This document shows, piece by piece, positions 1 to 9,150 of a DNA stretch of 64,000 bases. Each line of letters begins with the position of its first letter. Within the stretch, counting starts at the first letter, position 1. This stretch comes from Flavobacterium aquidurense (GTDB taxonomy: Bacteria > Bacteroidota > Bacteroidia > Flavobacteriales > Flavobacteriaceae), in the NCBI GenBank assembly GCA_900107365.1, contig FNPS01000004.1:124001-188000 (forward strand), given 5' to 3'. The translations under genes and the position numbers were made by a program. A model generated the notes under the pieces. The model saw only the letters and a program-made list of their open reading frames with translations. It was not told the DNA's origin and ran no database searches.

Positions 1-2211
1 CGAGCGCTCTCTGTCGAAATAAAACAAGCTGCTGAACGAATTATTACCGATTTAGATTTGCCACTGACCGCAGGAATTCGTTCCGGAGATACTTCGCAAA
101 GCGAAAGAACGAAGCAAAGCAAAAAAATGCCTGACTTGTTGATTACAACTCCTGAAAGTTTACAGTTGCTTCTTGCCTCCAAAGAATTTGCAAAAACTTT
201 CGCGAATTGCGGCGCTATTGTAGTTGATGAATGGCACGAATTATTAGGTACAAAACGAGGTGTGCAAATGGAACTGGCTTTGTCCCGATTAAAAACAGTT
301 GCGCCAAAAATGAAAATTTGGGGAATTTCAGCTACCATTGGAAATCTCGAATTGGCACAACAGGTTTTGTTAGGTGTCAATTCAGAAGCTTATGAAAATT
401 CAGTTTTAATAAAAGCACATATCAATAAAAAAATAAAGATTGAATCCATTCTTCCTGAAAAAATGGAAAGTTATCCGTGGCGCGGACATATGGGTTTGCA
501 TTTGATTGATGAGGTGGCAAAAATTATCAGAAAAAGTAAAACAACTTTAATTTTTACGAATGTTCGTTCTGCCTGCGAAATGTGGTTTCAGGCTCTCCTG
601 GAAAAATATCCGGAGTTTGCCGGAGATATGGCGATGCATCACGGAAGTATCAGCCGGGAAACGCGTTTGTGGGTGGAAAATGCTATTCGGGAGGAAGAAT
701 TAAAAGTGGTTGTTTGTACATCGAGTTTAGATTTGGGTGTTGATTTTGCACCAGTTGAAACGATTATCCAGGTTGGCGGACCAAAAGGTGTAGCGCGCTT
801 TTTGCAAAGAGCTGGAAGAAGCGGCCATCAACCCGGAAAAGAAAGTGTCATTTATTTTTTGGCCACACATGCTATGGAACTCATAGAAGCTTCGGCCTTA
901 AAAAAAGCGGTTGCCAAAACCGTTGTCGAAGATCGAATGCCGTATTTGAACAGTTGGGATGTTTTGGTGCAATATCTCAATACGCTGGCAGTTTCAGATG
1001 GATTTTTCCCCGATGAAATTTTTGAAGAAGTCAAACAAACCTTTTGCTTTCAGAATATTACAAAAGAAAACTGGAATTGGGTTTTGAATTTTATCACCAA
1101 CGGAAGCCAGAGTTTACAAGCCTATGACGAATTCAAAAAAGTAGAAATTGAAGAAGATGGACGTTTTAAAATCAATAGTAGATTGATTGCGATGCATCAC
1201 AGAATGCAAATTGGAACTATTGTTGGCGATGCTGCATTAAACGTTAAGTTTTTAAGCGGTGGTTATATTGGTTCGATTGAAGAATGGTTTGCTTCAAAAT
1301 TGCAACCGGGAGATGTTTTTACCTTTGCCGGAAAAAGACTCGAATTGTTTCGCGTAAAGAATATGCAGGTTTTGGTTCGAAAAGCAGATCCGAAAAAAGC
1401 CTCTCGTGTTGTAAGCTGGATGGGCGGACGAATGACATTATCTGCGCAAATGAGTGAATTATTAAGAGAGGAATTATATGCTGCAAATACAGAAAATTTA
1501 ACACCCGAATTAAAAGCATTAAAACCACTTTTTGAAAGACAACGAAAAGAAAGCATTGTCCCAAATGGAGATCAGTTCTTAATTGAAACTTTTAAAACGC
1601 GAGAAGGTTTTCATGCTATTTTCTATCCTTTTGAAGGGCGTTATGTTCACGAAGCATTGGCAAGTTTAATTTCGTATCGCATTAGTTTGCTTTCGCCGAT
1701 TACTTTTTCTTTGGCTTATAATGATTACGGATTCGAATTATTATCGGATCAGGAAATTGACATGCAGGAAGTTTTTGATAATGATTTATTTACTACAGAA
1801 TATGTGCATCATGATTTGCAAAAAAGCCTAAATTCGACTGAAATGGCTCGAAGAAAATTCAGGGACATTGCGGTCATCGCAGGATTAGTTTTTACCGGAA
1901 TGCCGGGAAAACCAATAAAAACCAGACATTTGCAAAGCGGATCGCAATTGCTTTTTGAAGTTTTTCGGGATCACGAACCTGACAATTTATTGCTGCAGCA
2001 GGCTTTTACAGAAACCTTCGAACATCAATTAGAAGAAGGACGTTTGATTCAGTCTTTAGAAAGAATTAGTAGACAATCAATTGTATGGAAGCAATGTAAA
2101 AAGCCAACGCCATTTAGTTTCCCTATAATTACCGATCGTTTGCGAGAAAAATTATCCAGCGAAACGTTGCAGGAAAGAATTAAAAAAATGACAGCGAGTT
2201 ATATGAAATAA
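1..2211 (+). CDS. Ligase-associated DEXH-box DNA helicase, 5' truncated by window edge
   Basis: Superfamily 2 helicase of the Lhr-like, ligase-associated type, expected to unwind or translocate on DNA during repair with an ATP-dependent ligase. The reading frame is open to base 1, so the apparent TTG start at 58 is not the real start and the Walker A region lies outside the window. Visible motifs are TTPES, the DEWH box (VVDEWHELLG, bases 216-245), SAT (motif III), a helicase C domain with TSSLDLGVDF, and motif VI QRAGRSGHQPG. A long C-terminal Lhr-type region follows. The stop is 10 bases before a PdeM-type nuclease gene, the usual partner. The ligase and exonuclease genes would be expected further left. 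Confidence 0.93.
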   Translation, partial: RALSVEIKQAAERIITDLDLPLTAGIRSGDTSQSERTKQSKKMPDLLITTPESLQLLLASKEFAKTFANCGAIVVDEWHELLGTKRGVQMELALSRLKTVAPKMKIWGISATIGNLELAQQVLLGVNSEAYENSVLIKAHINKKIKIESILPEKMESYPWRGHMGLHLIDEVAKIIRKSKTTLIFTNVRSACEMWFQALLEKYPEFAGDMAMHHGSISRETRLWVENAIREEELKVVVCTSSLDLGVDFAPVETIIQVGGPKGVARFLQRAGRSGHQPGKESVIYFLATHAMELIEASALKKAVAKTVVEDRMPYLNSWDVLVQYLNTLAVSDGFFPDEIFEEVKQTFCFQNITKENWNWVLNFITNGSQSLQAYDEFKKVEIEEDGRFKINSRLIAMHHRMQIGTIVGDAALNVKFLSGGYIGSIEEWFASKLQPGDVFTFAGKRLELFRVKNMQVLVRKADPKKASRVVSWMGGRMTLSAQMSELLREELYAANTENLTPELKALKPLFERQRKESIVPNGDQFLIETFKTREGFHAIFYPFEGRYVHEALASLISYRISLLSPITFSLAYNDYGFELLSDQEIDMQEVFDNDLFTTEYVHHDLQKSLNSTEMARRKFRDIAVIAGLVFTGMPGKPIKTRHLQSGSQLLFEVFRDHEPDNLLLQQAFTETFEHQLEEGRLIQSLERISRQSIVWKQCKKPTPFSFPIITDRLREKLSSETLQERIKKMTASYMK

Positions 2212-2221
2212 GGAATTCAAT

Positions 2222-2854
2222 ATGAAGATTACAATCAAAAATCAAAATTTCGTTTTACATCAATCCGGTGCTGCTTTTTGGGAAGAAGAAAAAATACTCT
2301 TCATTTCGGATTTGCATTTAGGAAAGATTGGCCATTTTAGAAAACACGGAATGGCTATTCCTGAAAAAGCGATATTAGAAAATTTTGCCAGATTGAATGT
2401 TGTTTTAGACTTATTCGATTCTGAAACTATTATTTTTTTAGGAGATTTATTTCACAGCAAAATTAATAAAGAATGGAATTTTTTTTCAGAATGGACAAAA
2501 ATACACTCTCAGAAAATTATTTTGATTGAAGGGAATCACGATATCATTTCGAAACAGTATTATTTAGACTTGAATATCGAAGTTAGTCAGGAATTGATTA
2601 TTCACGATTTTTTGCTGACGCACCATCCATCAGAAAGAGAAAAGTTGTTTAATTTTTGTGGACACATTCATCCCGGAATTAAATTAAAGGGAATGGGCAG
2701 GCAGTTTTTGAGTTTATCGTGTTTTTTTAGAAAACCAAATCAAATGATTTTTCCTGCATTTGGCGAATTTACAGGTAATTTTTATATCATTCCCGAAGAA
2801 AATGACCAAATATATGCCATTACAAAAGAAGAAGTAATAGAAATAAAACGCTGA
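2222..2854 (+). CDS. pdeM: Ligase-associated DNA damage response endonuclease PdeM
   Basis: Calcineurin-like metallophosphoesterase of 210 residues. The metal-binding motifs appear in order: SDLHLG near residue 30, GDLFHS near 75, GNHD near 98, then THHP and GHIHPG in the C-terminal half. This pattern and its position 10 bases after the helicase match the PdeM family of the ligase-associated repair cluster. It probably cuts DNA in a two-metal, cytoplasmic reaction. The family assignment is firm; the DNA substrate is inferred from the neighbours. The gene ends one base before the convergent apaG stop codon. Confidence 0.9.
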   Translation: MKITIKNQNFVLHQSGAAFWEEEKILFISDLHLGKIGHFRKHGMAIPEKAILENFARLNVVLDLFDSETIIFLGDLFHSKINKEWNFFSEWTKIHSQKIILIEGNHDIISKQYYLDLNIEVSQELIIHDFLLTHHPSEREKLFNFCGHIHPGIKLKGMGRQFLSLSCFFRKPNQMIFPAFGEFTGNFYIIPEENDQIYAITKEEVIEIKR

Positions 2855-2855
2855 A

Positions 2856-3242
2856 TTAATTCAAGGCAAAAGGAGCACACATTCTAAAAGTCGGAACAAT
2901 AACTTTGAATGTTTTGGTAGTAGTAAAATTGATCATATTAAAATGACCTTTCATTGCTCCGTAAGGAGATGACAATAAACAGCCTGAGCTATAAGTGTGG
3001 TTTTCTCCCGGTTTTAAAACGGGTTTTTTGCCAATAACACCTTCTCCGTCAACAACTTCTAAGTCGTTAAGAGAATCAAAAATTTCCCAGTGACGAGAAG
3101 TTAATTGTACTGAATCTTTGCTATGGTTTTCAATTGTAACTACGTAACTAAAAGCAAAATGAATCTTGTAGTTCTTGAAGTAAGTACCTTCAAAACTAGT
3201 CAAAACTGATATTTTTATGCCTCTTGTAATCTGAGAAACCAT
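2856..3242 (-). CDS. apaG: ApaG family protein
   Basis: A 128-residue single-domain protein of the ApaG fold (fibronectin-III-like beta sandwich). Typical ApaG stretches are the FAFSYVVTIENHS strand, the RHWEIFDS segment, VVDGEGVIGKKPVLKPGE and the glycine-containing SGCLLSSPYGAMKGH region. The family is linked to cobalt/magnesium resistance in enteric bacteria, but its biochemical role is not settled. It has its own promoter at 3276-3283, about 34 bases before the ATG. It converges on pdeM with one base between stop codons, leaving no room for a separate terminator. Confidence 0.92.
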   Translation of the reverse strand: MVSQITRGIKISVLTSFEGTYFKNYKIHFAFSYVVTIENHSKDSVQLTSRHWEIFDSLNDLEVVDGEGVIGKKPVLKPGENHTYSSGCLLSSPYGAMKGHFNMINFTTTKTFKVIVPTFRMCAPFALN

Positions 3243-3275
3243 ACTAACGTAGTATATATGTGAGTGTTATAGATG

Positions 3276-3283
3276 CAAACTTA
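3276..3283 (-). promoter_or_regulatory. Promoter -7 box of apaG
   Basis: On the minus strand this reads TAAGTTTG, a perfect match to the Bacteroidota -7 consensus TAnnTTTG, with a TTTG about 15 bases upstream (3299-3302) as a -33-like element. The start codon of apaG lies about 34 bases downstream. Confidence 0.7.
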
Positions 3284-3321
3284 CGAAAAAAAATCGTTCA
3301 AAGAAATCCTTTAACAATGTT

Positions 3322-4581
3322 TTAATTGGTGATATTTATTGAGTTTGCATTTCCTTTTCCGATTACTCTCTCGTAGCGATCTGAACTGTGTTTGTAATAA
3401 ACCAATATAGTGTACTCGTTTTCTGTCTGATAGAAATTTCCATCGATAGCATTTTCATAGTCAATCACGCCTTTTTTATCGGCTACACGATACTCAAAAT
3501 TAGTAAAACCCTGTTTGATCATGACTGCTTTTTCGTAAATTCCTTTCTTTTCATTATAGTCCATTTTGTATTCCGGAGATAAGCTGTAGTTGTTGAACAT
3601 TCCAACAATATAAATGTCTTTGTTTAATTGGAAAGCCGGAGCCGAAAGACTGAAATAAACCCAGGCATAATCTGCTTCGATCTCATTATTAGAGGCGTTT
3701 ATGTTTTTTACAACAAAGTTTCCGTTTACATCTTCGTATAAGGTATAAATCTGGTTGGCTCTCGCTCCATTTGTATATAAAAAAGAACTGTAAATATCAT
3801 TCGCTGAACCTACTTTTGCAACATTATTGCTGGCAGCACGAATGTCTTTATTTTCAAAATATAAAAATTCATTTCCAGCCCAAAACTGTGTCTCCTTATC
3901 GTATTTGTAAACCATTTGGTTTCCAATAGTATATTGTGGAGCAATATTTTTGATAGTGGTGTTAAAATCTCCATTTTGTATTAATAACACTTTTACGTTT
4001 TGCAAAGGGGTCTGAAAAACAATGTCATTAGAGAGTACTGTAAATTCAAGATTTTGTTTGTAATCAATATTGCTGAGGTTACGGCTTCGTTTTACTAAAG
4101 CTCCAACCGTTGAATGATCTTCGAATAAAATGAATTTTCTAGAGAAAACGACTTCTCTGTCTTCATTTAGAATTCTTAACATATAATTTCCTGAAATTCG
4201 CAATTGGGTTGTAAACTGATTTGGAAAAGAAAGACGATAGTGCGAAAAAGACTGTAACGTATTAAAAGAATTCGAGTAATCAGTTATTCTTTGATTGTCA
4301 AAACCACGAACATAATCTGTTTTCGGAATGTCAGTCGGAATCCAGTTATAATCACAATGAATTACATCAAAATAATAATTGGCTTCATTCCCAAACAAAT
4401 CATCAAATTGTAATTCAAATAAAGATCCTAATTCGAAAATCGGCACTACATTACTTCCATTCTGCACAAATGAAACGGTTTTAATGTTATAGGGAGGAGT
4501 AACTTCGGTTTGTACCTCCTGGGCTTTCGCCGAAGTAAAAATGAAAAGTAAAAGTAAACTTTGAAACAAAAATTTTGACAT
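3322..4581 (-). CDS. Type IX secretion system plug protein (DUF5103)
   Basis: Secreted protein of about 419 residues from the chosen start at 4581. That ATG gives a clean signal peptide (MSKFLFQSLLLLFIFTSAKA) ending in AQ; an in-frame ATG at 4611 would put ten extra polar residues in front. The mature part is beta-rich with the family features NYYFDVIHCDYNW, RISGNYMLRIL and VYFSLSAP. This is the DUF5103 family; its F. johnsoniae member was seen plugging the SprA translocon of the type IX system. Expected location is the periplasmic face of the outer membrane. The family is recognised from memory; the plug role is by homology. The gene stands alone, with a repeat-containing gap upstream. Confidence 0.82.
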   Translation of the reverse strand: MSKFLFQSLLLLFIFTSAKAQEVQTEVTPPYNIKTVSFVQNGSNVVPIFELGSLFELQFDDLFGNEANYYFDVIHCDYNWIPTDIPKTDYVRGFDNQRITDYSNSFNTLQSFSHYRLSFPNQFTTQLRISGNYMLRILNEDREVVFSRKFILFEDHSTVGALVKRSRNLSNIDYKQNLEFTVLSNDIVFQTPLQNVKVLLIQNGDFNTTIKNIAPQYTIGNQMVYKYDKETQFWAGNEFLYFENKDIRAASNNVAKVGSANDIYSSFLYTNGARANQIYTLYEDVNGNFVVKNINASNNEIEADYAWVYFSLSAPAFQLNKDIYIVGMFNNYSLSPEYKMDYNEKKGIYEKAVMIKQGFTNFEYRVADKKGVIDYENAIDGNFYQTENEYTILVYYKHSSDRYERVIGKGNANSINITN

Positions 4582-4623
4582 CTTATTAAATTGTATGAAC
4601 TCGTTACGCATAATTTGTTAAAC

Positions 4624-4754
4624 ACACAGAAACATAGATGCAATCTCAAAAAAGGCGTTTCACTAATTTAAAAGACACAAAGCTGGCTATGTGATAGCAA
4701 TATATTTCTCTTTTGCATTCTTTTAAACACTTAATAAAACCTATGTTTTTATGT
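4624..4754. repeat. Imperfect inverted repeat in intergenic gap
   Basis: Arm 4624-4637 (ACACAGAAACATAG) and arm 4741-4754 (CTATGTTTTTATGT) are complementary at 12 of 14 positions. A further CTATGTGAT lies between them. The element fills the gap between the SNF2 helicase and the plug gene, and resembles other degenerate palindromes in this window. Confidence 0.5.
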
Positions 4755-4847
4755 ATTTAAACTATACGCAACGTGTTTGTAAGATTGTAAATATAACAAT
4801 TTATACAACGAAAAATAAGGCATTTTATTGGTTTTAAGAACAATTTA

Positions 4848-7748
4848 TCAGGACCCCAAAATGTATTTCAAATTAACTTCGATTTCATCATTGATATAAC
4901 TTTCCTCTAAAAGTGAGTCAGATAACAGCTTTTTGTTTTCCTGTAGTTTGATTATTTTTTCTTCTACCGTATTTTTAGAAATAAACCGGATCACATTTAC
5001 TTTATTTAATTGTCCAATTCGGTGCGCTCTTCCAACTCCTTGTTTTTCTGCAAAAGGATTCCACCACGGATCTAAAAACAAAACATAAGAAGCTTTGGTT
5101 ATATTCAAACCAACACCACCGGCTTTAAGCGAAATAAAAAACAACAAAGGATCTTCTTTCTCCTGAAACTGCTTTACTTGTTGTTCTCGTTTACTGGCCG
5201 GAGTTTCGCCTGTAATTTCACAATATTTTATTTTATTTTCCTTACACCAATCGGTGTAAAAATTCAGATTGGTAACAAATGAGCTGAAAATAATAGTCTT
5301 TTGTTTTCCTTTAACTAAATTTTCCAGATAATTAGTAACTGCAATATATTTCCCGGAATCAATTTCCGACTCCTGATCGACCATTTTAGGATGGTTACTC
5401 AGTTGTCTTAACTTCATCAGCGTGTTGATAATGCTAATTTTATCAGGACTGGATCCGTCTGTTTTTAATAGAAAATTACGAGCTTTTGATTTTTCTTGTT
5501 CATATAATTTTTCCTGTTCAGGATCCATATCACAATAATAAATCTGCTCTGTCAATTCCGGTAAATCTTTTAAAACCTGTTCTTTTGTTCGTCGCAAAAT
5601 ATACGGCTGAACCAAATTTTTTAATTCAGATAAACTGTTTTCGTCCTGCTTTTTCTCAATCGGAATTTTAAAGTTTTCTGCGAAAAAAGTATAAGTTCCA
5701 AGAATATCCGGATTTATAAATTGCATTTGTGACCATAAATCGTCCAGCGAATTTTCGATAGGTGTACCGCTTAAGGCAATTTTATGCGCCGTACTTATTT
5801 TATTAATGGCTTTAAAAATCTTAGAATTTTTATTTTTAATGTATTGACTTTCGTCTAATATTAAATAACGGAAATTGTATTTTTCTAAAATTGAAATATC
5901 ACGATGTACAATGCTGTAACTCGTAAAAATTAAATCTGTTGATGCTAATCTGTTTGCTAACAGTTTTCTATCATTACCAACATACTGCATTTTTGAAAAA
6001 TGAGGCGTAAATTTTGAAGATTCGTTATACCAGTTAAAAACCAATGAAGAAGGTAAAACAATCAGGGTTTTTAAAGGTTCTCTTTCAATAGTTGTTTCGT
6101 TTGCAAACAAATCAAAATTCGTGGTTTTAGTTGTAAAACCTAATTGTTCCTGTACGGCAACCAGAACGGCAAGGGTTTGTAATGTCTTACCAAGTCCCAT
6201 ATCGTCAGCCAGACAAGCACCTAAATTGGAGTTGAAATGACCTAAAAGCCATTGTACACCTTCAACTTGATACGGTCTCAACGTTGCTTTTAGTAAATCA
6301 GAAGCGGTATATTCTGCTTTTTGAATTACATCATTTTTGATTTCAGGAATTGTATCCAAAGCCGTAAAATTACTTTTGCGCAAAAGAAGATTTTCGTTTT
6401 CTGTTTTAGCTAATTTTGCCAGCGAACTGTATTTACTGAGCCATTCTGGCGGAATCAGAAAATAGTTTCCATCAGGCAACAAAAAGAGCCTTTCCTTGCT
6501 TTTTATATTCGGAATAATTTCGCTGAAATTGATAGTGAAAACTCCAATCGTAATCATGATTTTAATGTCGAACCAATCTTCTTTTGTTTCTTCTTTTGAA
6601 GCTAAAACAGTATGACTTTCGGTAATGATTTCTTTGCTTTCCAGTTTTAAATTTTGGATAGTAAAACCTAAATTTTCAAGCTCTTCTTTATGGTCAATAA
6701 CAAATTGAATATTGGCATAAGGATCATGAAGTTCGGCGTCTGAATTTGACCCAAATAATTCGTTTTTGATTTTTGTTAAACCAAGTTCCAGCAATTTGTC
6801 TGTATATAAACTTTCCTCAGAGCTTCGTTTAAACTGAATTATTTTAGGTTCATTGACAACGCTGAAATCAACAAACGAATGTGTCTTTTTAGTTTTACTG
6901 GCATCAAATGAATGGCCATTATAATCAAAATAAAGATTGAGATAATAACAGTTTTTGAAGAAATCGTAAACAGGCTGAATCGTACAGGAAATAATTTTAT
7001 CACGAAGTTCAATTTCAAAGCCATTTGCTTCAATGTCAATTTTTTTAGCTATTTCAGGAATAAAACTTTTAAAATAATCATCAACTAATTTTGATGGTAT
7101 TTCAATTGATTTTTTCTTTAAAAAAGGAGAAAGTTTCTTGGAATTCAGGTCTTTTAGCTTTCCTAATTTTTTATCAATTATTAACCAGCCAGGTTCATCC
7201 AAAAGAATATCAACACTACTGTTCATTGGTAAAAATGTAGTTTCGTTTTCTTTTAAAGATAAAGTATAGGTAATGCCTTCGGAGTGTTTGTCAAACTGAA
7301 TTTGAGGTTCAAAATATAATGGATCAATATTGATTCTTGAACGATAAAAGTCCTTTTCGATTCCCATATCAAGGGATAACGGAAATTGTTCCTGTACAAT
7401 TAAATTATAAAAGGATTCTAAATTAAATTTTAAGTGCTGACGAATGGCAAAATCAATTTTGGAATCTTTTTGCAAGTCCGAAATTGTCTTTGCTGATTTG
7501 ATTTTGGCGCTGAATTTTTTGAAAATAAAGTCAGGCTTTAAGGATTCGCAAGCGGTCAGTATTTTTTTTGCATTGGAATCTAAATTTTCAAAAACAATTC
7601 CAAAACTTTCAAGTACATTTTTACTTGCTTTTTTGTCTAAATATTTAATATCAGTAGTATTCTCAACTATATAAGATGTTGGAATATAAGTATTCAGATT
7701 TTTATCAAAACTGACGTCAAAACAAAATTGAAATGATTTTGGTTCCAA
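4848..7748 (-). CDS. SNF2-family DEAD/DEAH-box helicase
   Basis: A 966-residue Swi2/Snf2-type ATPase, probably a cytoplasmic DNA translocase that remodels protein-DNA or repair complexes. The first 480 or so residues carry no recognised motif. The ATPase core begins with LRPYQVEGVQWLL and Walker A DDMGLGKT (near residue 516), followed by DESQYIKN (Walker B), SGTPIENSLDDLW (motif III), and a helicase C lobe ending in GGVGLNITKASYVLFLDPWW and VGRAHRIGQ (motifs V and VI). The start is a TTG at 7748; no ATG with a better context is visible close by. It is a single-gene unit. The specific cellular role cannot be told from sequence. Confidence 0.9.
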   Translation of the reverse strand: MEPKSFQFCFDVSFDKNLNTYIPTSYIVENTTDIKYLDKKASKNVLESFGIVFENLDSNAKKILTACESLKPDFIFKKFSAKIKSAKTISDLQKDSKIDFAIRQHLKFNLESFYNLIVQEQFPLSLDMGIEKDFYRSRINIDPLYFEPQIQFDKHSEGITYTLSLKENETTFLPMNSSVDILLDEPGWLIIDKKLGKLKDLNSKKLSPFLKKKSIEIPSKLVDDYFKSFIPEIAKKIDIEANGFEIELRDKIISCTIQPVYDFFKNCYYLNLYFDYNGHSFDASKTKKTHSFVDFSVVNEPKIIQFKRSSEESLYTDKLLELGLTKIKNELFGSNSDAELHDPYANIQFVIDHKEELENLGFTIQNLKLESKEIITESHTVLASKEETKEDWFDIKIMITIGVFTINFSEIIPNIKSKERLFLLPDGNYFLIPPEWLSKYSSLAKLAKTENENLLLRKSNFTALDTIPEIKNDVIQKAEYTASDLLKATLRPYQVEGVQWLLGHFNSNLGACLADDMGLGKTLQTLAVLVAVQEQLGFTTKTTNFDLFANETTIEREPLKTLIVLPSSLVFNWYNESSKFTPHFSKMQYVGNDRKLLANRLASTDLIFTSYSIVHRDISILEKYNFRYLILDESQYIKNKNSKIFKAINKISTAHKIALSGTPIENSLDDLWSQMQFINPDILGTYTFFAENFKIPIEKKQDENSLSELKNLVQPYILRRTKEQVLKDLPELTEQIYYCDMDPEQEKLYEQEKSKARNFLLKTDGSSPDKISIINTLMKLRQLSNHPKMVDQESEIDSGKYIAVTNYLENLVKGKQKTIIFSSFVTNLNFYTDWCKENKIKYCEITGETPASKREQQVKQFQEKEDPLLFFISLKAGGVGLNITKASYVLFLDPWWNPFAEKQGVGRAHRIGQLNKVNVIRFISKNTVEEKIIKLQENKKLLSDSLLEESYINDEIEVNLKYILGS

Positions 7749-7857
7749 GAGTAGGGCTGTGGTTTGGTTGTAATTTGGGATAGGCTAAAAAGTAAAAAGT
7801 TTTCAAAATAATTAATAATTTGAAAACTTTTTAAATGAACTTATAGGTTGGAAAACT

Positions 7858-8631
7858 TTAGTTTTCCTGTTTAAAGCAAAGTGGAATAATTTCTCCTTTT
7901 GCTAAACAATATTTCTCTACCAATTCTGGTGCAATTTTATTGGTGTAATCTTCTTCGATTACGATGAAACCGATACTTCTTAATTTGTCAAAATAATCAC
8001 GACCATAAATACGTACGTGATCGTATTGTCCAAATATTTTAGCACGTTCTTTTTGATCTGTAATCGTATCATCAGCAAAAGTAACTTCTCTCGATAAATC
8101 CTGTGGAATTTGCAAAACCGCCATTCCGCCTGGTTTTAAGACTCTGAATAATTCCTGCATTGCTTTTGTGTCATCCGGAATATGTTCTAAAACGTGATTA
8201 CATAAAATCACATCGTATTCGTTGTCTTTAAATGGTAAATTACAGATATCTGCTTTTACATCTGCCAAAGGCGAAAACAAATCGGTTGTGGTATAATCCA
8301 GATTTTTTTGCTTGCGGAATAATTTATAAAAAGCTTGTTCCGGTGCAAAATGAAGCACTTTTTTTGGCGCTGTAAAAAAATCAGTCTGATCGTTTAAATA
8401 CAACCAAAGTAAACGGTGTCTTTCTAACGAAAGTGTACTTGGAGAAAGCACATTATTACGTTGCTTTCCGTATCCGTAAGGTAAAAACGATCTGAAACTT
8501 TTCCCATCAATAGGATCAGTAAATTTATCTCCTTTTAAAGATAAAGCCAAAATTGGACGCGCCACATAACTCAAACGAATTAATAAGGGACGCGGTATTG
8601 TATTAAGTACTAGTTTGAATAGTTTTTTCAT
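7858..8631 (-). CDS. Class I SAM-dependent methyltransferase (type 11)
   Basis: A 257-residue protein with a Rossmann-type methyltransferase core. The SAM-binding loop, normally GxGxG, reads VLHFAPEQAFYK here, a variant FAPE motif. It is followed by the acidic DLFSPLADVKADIC strand, NEYDVILCNHVLEHIPDD and LFRVLKPGGMAVLQIP, which are standard motifs II to IV of Methyltransf_11. The N-terminus has a hydrophobic stretch (residues about 5-35) that might associate with membrane. Substrate unknown; cell-envelope glycan or lipid substrates are possible. Start is ATG, and no operon partner is obvious. Confidence 0.83.
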   Translation of the reverse strand: MKKLFKLVLNTIPRPLLIRLSYVARPILALSLKGDKFTDPIDGKSFRSFLPYGYGKQRNNVLSPSTLSLERHRLLWLYLNDQTDFFTAPKKVLHFAPEQAFYKLFRKQKNLDYTTTDLFSPLADVKADICNLPFKDNEYDVILCNHVLEHIPDDTKAMQELFRVLKPGGMAVLQIPQDLSREVTFADDTITDQKERAKIFGQYDHVRIYGRDYFDKLRSIGFIVIEEDYTNKIAPELVEKYCLAKGEIIPLCFKQEN

Positions 8632-8643
8632 TGGGGGTTATTT

Positions 8644-8681
8644 CGCAGAGTTACACAAAGGAGACACAGAGGCTCACAAAG
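8644..8681. repeat. Left copy of dispersed CAGAG...CACAAAG repeat
   Basis: This tract (CGCAGAGTTACACAAAGG onward) is matched in inverted orientation by 9105-9150. It contains the stop codon and last codons of the GxxExxY gene. The same wording (CAGAG, TCACAAAG) makes it one member of a family of intergenic repeats bracketing that gene. Confidence 0.65.
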
Positions 8682-9079
8682 TGTTTATAAATCTTTTTAT
8701 GTTGTTTTTTAAAATTTTTGAATCAAAATTAATAAGAAGGCCTAATGGATAATTGCCAAGTTTTAAATAGGTTAATATCTGAGCAAAATGTACATCCGTA
8801 AAAGCTTCGACAGTTTTCAATTCTATTACAATTGTATTCTCAATCAGCAAATCAATTCTATAACCATGATCAAGTCTTATGTCTTTGTAAACTATTTGGT
8901 AAAATTTTCTCTTTTTCAGCAATCAAACCAGAATTTACAATTTCATAATACAAACATTCCTGATAAGCTGACTCTAATAAACCTGGACCAAGCTGTTTAT
9001 GTACTTCAATAGCTAAACCTATAATTTTATATGTAATTGCATCTAATCTATTACGAGATTCATTGTTTTCCTCAAACAT
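8674..9079 (-). pseudogene. GxxExxY family protein, frameshifted
   Basis: Two overlapping reading frames together form one GxxExxY protein of about 134 residues. The N-terminal part (ATG at 9079) has AIEVHKQLGPGLLESAYQEC, carrying the name motif, and runs to AEKEKILP, then goes out of frame. The C-terminal part (frame used by 8674-8922) continues YKDIRLDHGYRIDLLIEN, VIELKTVEAF, QILTYLKLG and GLLINFDS. Removing one A from the run at 8895-8897 would join them as ILP-IVYKD. The conserved acidic/lysine residues suggest a PD-(D/E)XK-like nuclease fold; function is unknown. It could be an inactivated gene or a sequencing error. The 3' end lies inside a repeat. Confidence 0.85.
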
Positions 9080-9104
9080 TTTAAAAGGCTGGTAAATAAA
9101 AAAT

Positions 9105-9150
9105 TTTGTGAATCTTGGCGTATATCTTTGTGAATCTCTGTGGAATAACT
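9105..9150. repeat. Right copy of dispersed repeat, inverted
   Basis: Reads TTTTGTGAATCTTGGCG then CTTTGTGAATCTCTGTGG; its reverse complement aligns with 8644-8681 (CAGAG, CACAAAG blocks). It starts 25 bases upstream of the GxxExxY start codon and overlaps the map stop codon. Confidence 0.65.

Noticed and set aside
58-60. TTG at 58 as the start of the helicase
   Set aside because: The frame is open to base 1 and codes helicase-like residues, so the gene is cut by the window edge.
4446-4649. Small minus-strand frame inside the plug gene
   Set aside because: It is in another frame of a well-supported gene and has no motif.
8788-9012. Plus-strand frame across the GxxExxY gene
   Set aside because: Shadow of the opposite-strand gene; no family features.
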